Shown here one piece after another: positions 61,386 through 64,000 of a DNA stretch of 64,000 nucleotides. The stretch lies in the NCBI RefSeq assembly GCF_036226885.1, contig NZ_CP109027.1:8556001-8620000 (forward strand), in the 5' to 3' direction. The notes below the pieces were generated by a model. It saw nothing but the letters and a program-made list of their open reading frames with translations, was not told where the DNA came from and searched no databases. The position numbers and the translations under genes were made by a program. The first letter of the stretch is position 1. Each line of letters begins with the position of its first letter. The stretch comes from Streptomyces sp. NBC_00663 (GTDB taxonomy: Bacteria > Actinomycetota > Actinomycetes > Streptomycetales > Streptomycetaceae).

Positions 61386-63466
61386 ACCCCACCAGACGCA
61401 CGGTCCTGCTCGCAGGAGCCGGCGCCGCTGCCGCCCTGTTCCCTTCGGGGCCCGCCACAGCGGTACCGAGAACAGCCGCCCTCCAGCCGTACGCCTCCTA
61501 CTGGTACCCCGACTCCCTGCCCTCCGGCACCCCCGGCACCGGCATCACCTGGCGCAGCCTGAAGTCCTGGCGCGCCGCCGACGACCCCGACCTCGCCTTC
61601 AACGCCGCCTCCGTGCCGCTCGCCGCCCGCTTCACCCCCACCCCGGCGAACCCCACGGCCCGCGTCGGGCAGGCCCGCGTCCAGTCCCTGGTGTCCTTCG
61701 GGCCGACATCGAGCAACCCCTCGCAGGGCTCGGCGACGGCCGACTACTACGCGTTCGGGCACTGGGCGTACGTCGACGAACTCGTCTTCTGGGGCGGCTC
61801 CTCCGGGGAGGGACTGATCCTCGCGCCGAACGCGCCGATCGTGGACGCCGCCCACCGGCACGGCGTGCCCGTCCTCGGCACCGTCTTCCTGCCGCCGGTC
61901 GCCTACGGCGGGCAGCTGCGGTGGACGCGGGACCTGGTGCAGAAGGACGCGGCCGGACGGTACCCGCTCGCCGACCGACTCGTGGCCGTCGCCGCCGCGT
62001 ACGGCTTCGACGGCTGGTTCCTGAACGCCGAGACCGGCGGAGGCGACAGCGCGCTCGGGGCCGCCGTGCTCGGCTTCGTGCGGGAGCTGAAGTCCCTTGC
62101 GGCGGCCCGAGGGCAGCGGGTGACCTGGTACGACTCGATGACCGTCAGCGGGTCGGTGAGCTGGCAGGGCGCTCTCAACAGCAGCAACCAGGCCTTCTTC
62201 GAGGCCGCCGACGACATGTTCGTCGACTTCCGGTGGACGGCGAGCGGTCTTGCCTCCTCAGGTACCCGTGCTGATCAACTGGGGCGCAGCCGCTATGAGT
62301 TGTGGGCGGGTGTGGACGTGGAGGCGAGCGGCTCGGACAGGTCCGTGAACTGGGACGCGATCGTGCCGAGCGGACGCGCCCACATCGCCTCGATCGGGCT
62401 GTACCGCCCGGAGTGGACCCGCAACCACCTGCCCGCGACCCGTACCCCTGAGGACTTCCACGCCGCCGACGACCGCTTCTGGACCGGCCGTTCGCTCGAC
62501 CCGTCCCGCCCGGACGCCACGGACACCTGGCGAGCGCCGGCCGTGTCCGTCGCCGACCGGTCGACGGTGACGTCGGTTCCCTTCGCGAGCGTGTTCAACA
62601 CCGGGCACGGGCTGCGCTGGTACGAGGAAGGCGTGGTCACCTCGGACACGCCCTGGAACCACCTAGGCCTCCAGGACCGGCTGCCGTCGCGGCAGTGGGC
62701 GGTACGGACGGAGGGCGGTGGCGCGCGGCCGGCTGTCGGCTTCGACTTCGCGGACGCGTGGCGAGGTGGGAGCAGTGTGCTGGTGGAGGGTGAACTGGAC
62801 GCGCCGACGGTGCTGGATGTGTATGCGGCACGGCTGCCGATCGGTGTGGACACGGTTGTCGAGCTGACGCACCGGACCGAGGCGGGGGCGGTGAACGTCG
62901 AGCTCGCGGTGGCGACGGGGGAGCCGGGTACGCCGGGTGCGCTGGGCATATCGGGTATGCCGGGGTCGACACCGCCGTACAGCTATCTGCCTGTGAACTC
63001 GGTCAACGACTGGCAGACGGCGACTGTACGGCTCACAGGCCTGACCGGGACCATCCACGCACTCGGCGTGCGGCTCACGTCGGCCGACGGGTCCGCCGGG
63101 CCGGTGAAGTGGCGGCTGGGCGGCATCGCCGTCCGGGACGCGGTCGAGACGCCCGCCGCTCCGACCGGCCTTCGCGTGACCGCGGCGTCCGGCGGCGACC
63201 TCCGCCTGGCCTGGAACCCCGTCCCCGGCGCCACCCGCCACCACACCCTCCACCGCGTCCTCCCCGACGGCACCCGGCGCTTCCTCGGCGGCACCTGCCA
63301 GTCCGCCTACCTCGTCAGCGGTCTGCGACCCGAACAGGGCGAGCGGGCGGCGCGGTTCGAACTGCGTGCCGTGGGGGAGCTGTACACATCGTCGGCGCCC
63401 GTGACTCTGACCCACCCCTGGTCATCGGTAACCATCCCCCCAGCTTTGGAGCACCCGCATGCATGA
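61382..63466 (+). CDS. secreted GH85 endo-beta-N-acetylglucosaminidase (ENGase)
   Basis: The product is 694 aa with a Tat-like signal (RRTVLLAGAGAAAALFPSGP). The GH85 barrel contains ASYWYPDSLPSGTPGTGITW, the substrate-assisted pair N215/E217 (GWFLNAETGG) and MFVDFRWTASG. A beta-sandwich (about 440-590) and a C-terminal fibronectin III-like domain (from about 600, AAPTGLRVTAASGGDLRLAW) follow. ENGases cut between the two core GlcNAc units and release whole N-glycans. GTG 61382 overlaps the previous stop (GTGA), and the end overlaps the GH38 start by 8 bp. Confidence 0.92.
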   Translation: MNPTRRTVLLAGAGAAAALFPSGPATAVPRTAALQPYASYWYPDSLPSGTPGTGITWRSLKSWRAADDPDLAFNAASVPLAARFTPTPANPTARVGQARVQSLVSFGPTSSNPSQGSATADYYAFGHWAYVDELVFWGGSSGEGLILAPNAPIVDAAHRHGVPVLGTVFLPPVAYGGQLRWTRDLVQKDAAGRYPLADRLVAVAAAYGFDGWFLNAETGGGDSALGAAVLGFVRELKSLAAARGQRVTWYDSMTVSGSVSWQGALNSSNQAFFEAADDMFVDFRWTASGLASSGTRADQLGRSRYELWAGVDVEASGSDRSVNWDAIVPSGRAHIASIGLYRPEWTRNHLPATRTPEDFHAADDRFWTGRSLDPSRPDATDTWRAPAVSVADRSTVTSVPFASVFNTGHGLRWYEEGVVTSDTPWNHLGLQDRLPSRQWAVRTEGGGARPAVGFDFADAWRGGSSVLVEGELDAPTVLDVYAARLPIGVDTVVELTHRTEAGAVNVELAVATGEPGTPGALGISGMPGSTPPYSYLPVNSVNDWQTATVRLTGLTGTIHALGVRLTSADGSAGPVKWRLGGIAVRDAVETPAAPTGLRVTAASGGDLRLAWNPVPGATRHHTLHRVLPDGTRRFLGGTCQSAYLVSGLRPEQGERAARFELRAVGELYTSSAPVTLTHPWSSVTIPPALEHPHA

Positions 63467-64000
63467 CGACCGCCGTCTGGTCGAGGCCCGTCTCCGGCGC
63501 GTCCTCGACGAGCGCATCCGCCCCGCCGTGTACCCCGAGTCCGTGCCGCTGGACGTGGCCGTCTGGCACGCCCCCGGCGAGCCGGTGCCGGTCGCCGAAG
63601 GGCTGGCGGCCGAGCCCGAGCCGATCGAGGTCGGCGCCCGCTGGGGCGCCCCGTGGGGAACCAGCTGGTTCCGGGTCACCGGGACGGTCCCCGAGGCATG
63701 GGCCGGGAAGACCGTCGAGGCGCTCCTCGACCTCGGCTTCGACGAGAACATGCCCGGCTTCCAGTGCGAGGGCCTCGTCTACCGCCCCGAAGGCACCCCG
63801 GTGAAGGGCCTCAACCCGCGCAACCAGTGGGTCAGGATCGGCGCGCCGGTCGAGGGCGGCGAGGAGGTGCGGCTGCACATCGAGGCCGCCTCCAACCCGG
63901 TCATCCTCGACTACCACCCCTTCCAGCCCACGCGGTTGGGCGACAAGGAGACCGCGGGCAGCGAGCCCCAGTACACGCTCACCCGCATGGACCTCGCCGT
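63459..64000 (+). CDS. GH38 alpha-mannosidase, N-terminal part (runs off window)
   Basis: About 180 residues are present from ATG 63459. The N-terminal beta domain typical of bacterial GH38 enzymes is seen (RWGAPWGTSWFRVTGTVPEA, then DLGFDENMPGFQCEGLVYRP). The catalytic barrel lies beyond the window. No signal peptide is visible, so it should trim imported mannose chains in the cytoplasm. The gene overlaps the GH85 gene by 8 bp. Confidence 0.88.
   Translation, partial: MHDDRRLVEARLRRVLDERIRPAVYPESVPLDVAVWHAPGEPVPVAEGLAAEPEPIEVGARWGAPWGTSWFRVTGTVPEAWAGKTVEALLDLGFDENMPGFQCEGLVYRPEGTPVKGLNPRNQWVRIGAPVEGGEEVRLHIEAASNPVILDYHPFQPTRLGDKETAGSEPQYTLTRMDLA

Overview
The window reads as a Streptomyces chromosome. 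It has very high GC, GTG and TTG starts, many 4-base stop/start overlaps, the actinobacterial monomeric isocitrate dehydrogenase, FxGxHxCxG P450 and WYL regulators, and almost no TTA codons. Core metabolic genes (icd, gnd, panD, glgA/glgC) are mixed with accessory blocks. I saw no rRNA, tRNA, insertion sequence or CRISPR array.

Layout. 0-2 kb: tail of a flavin monooxygenase and a WYL regulator with a likely operator. 2.1-10.6 kb: a protease-rich block made of two divergent gene pairs. A cytosolic zinc metallopeptidase faces a LuxR-type ATPase regulator. A TPR-CHAT (caspase-like) protein faces an operon of a leaderless subtilase, an ECF sigma factor with one in-frame TTA codon, and a small acidic/beta-sandwich protein. 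10.6-21.8 kb: P450, N-formylglutamate amidohydrolase, icd, M1 peptidase, SecD-like protein, MscS channel, APC permease and a TTA-containing unknown. 22-26 kb: a coupled FGGY kinase and two FAD oxidoreductases. 26-33.1 kb: UPF0104 protein, ABC exporter and a Tat-exported GH2 enzyme with an inserted LamG domain. 33.1-36.3 kb: a TIR remnant, panD, acetyltransferase and gnd. 36.4-38.9 kb: a coupled ParA-TIR-TIR and TIR pair, probably defensive. 39-49.5 kb: Rpf/LysM/M23 wall hydrolase, DMT transporter, ferric reductase-like protein, glgA, glgC, WS/DGAT, a zinc-ribbon SDR, another SDR and an HD-like protein. 49.9-52.1 kb: a 57-aa peptide, a SUKH protein and an amidase. 52.3-64 kb: a glycan locus with GH20, GH29, a LacI regulator, a sugar ABC importer, a GH5-like enzyme, GH85 and the start of GH38, fitting uptake and breakdown of N-glycans.

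The two best candidates for an under-described system are the protease block (2.3-10.6 kb) and the ParA-TIR-TIR/TIR pair (36.4-38.9 kb). The N-glycan locus is the clearest complete metabolic system. Assignments come from reading motifs and context only; no database search was run. TTA codons were scanned by eye.
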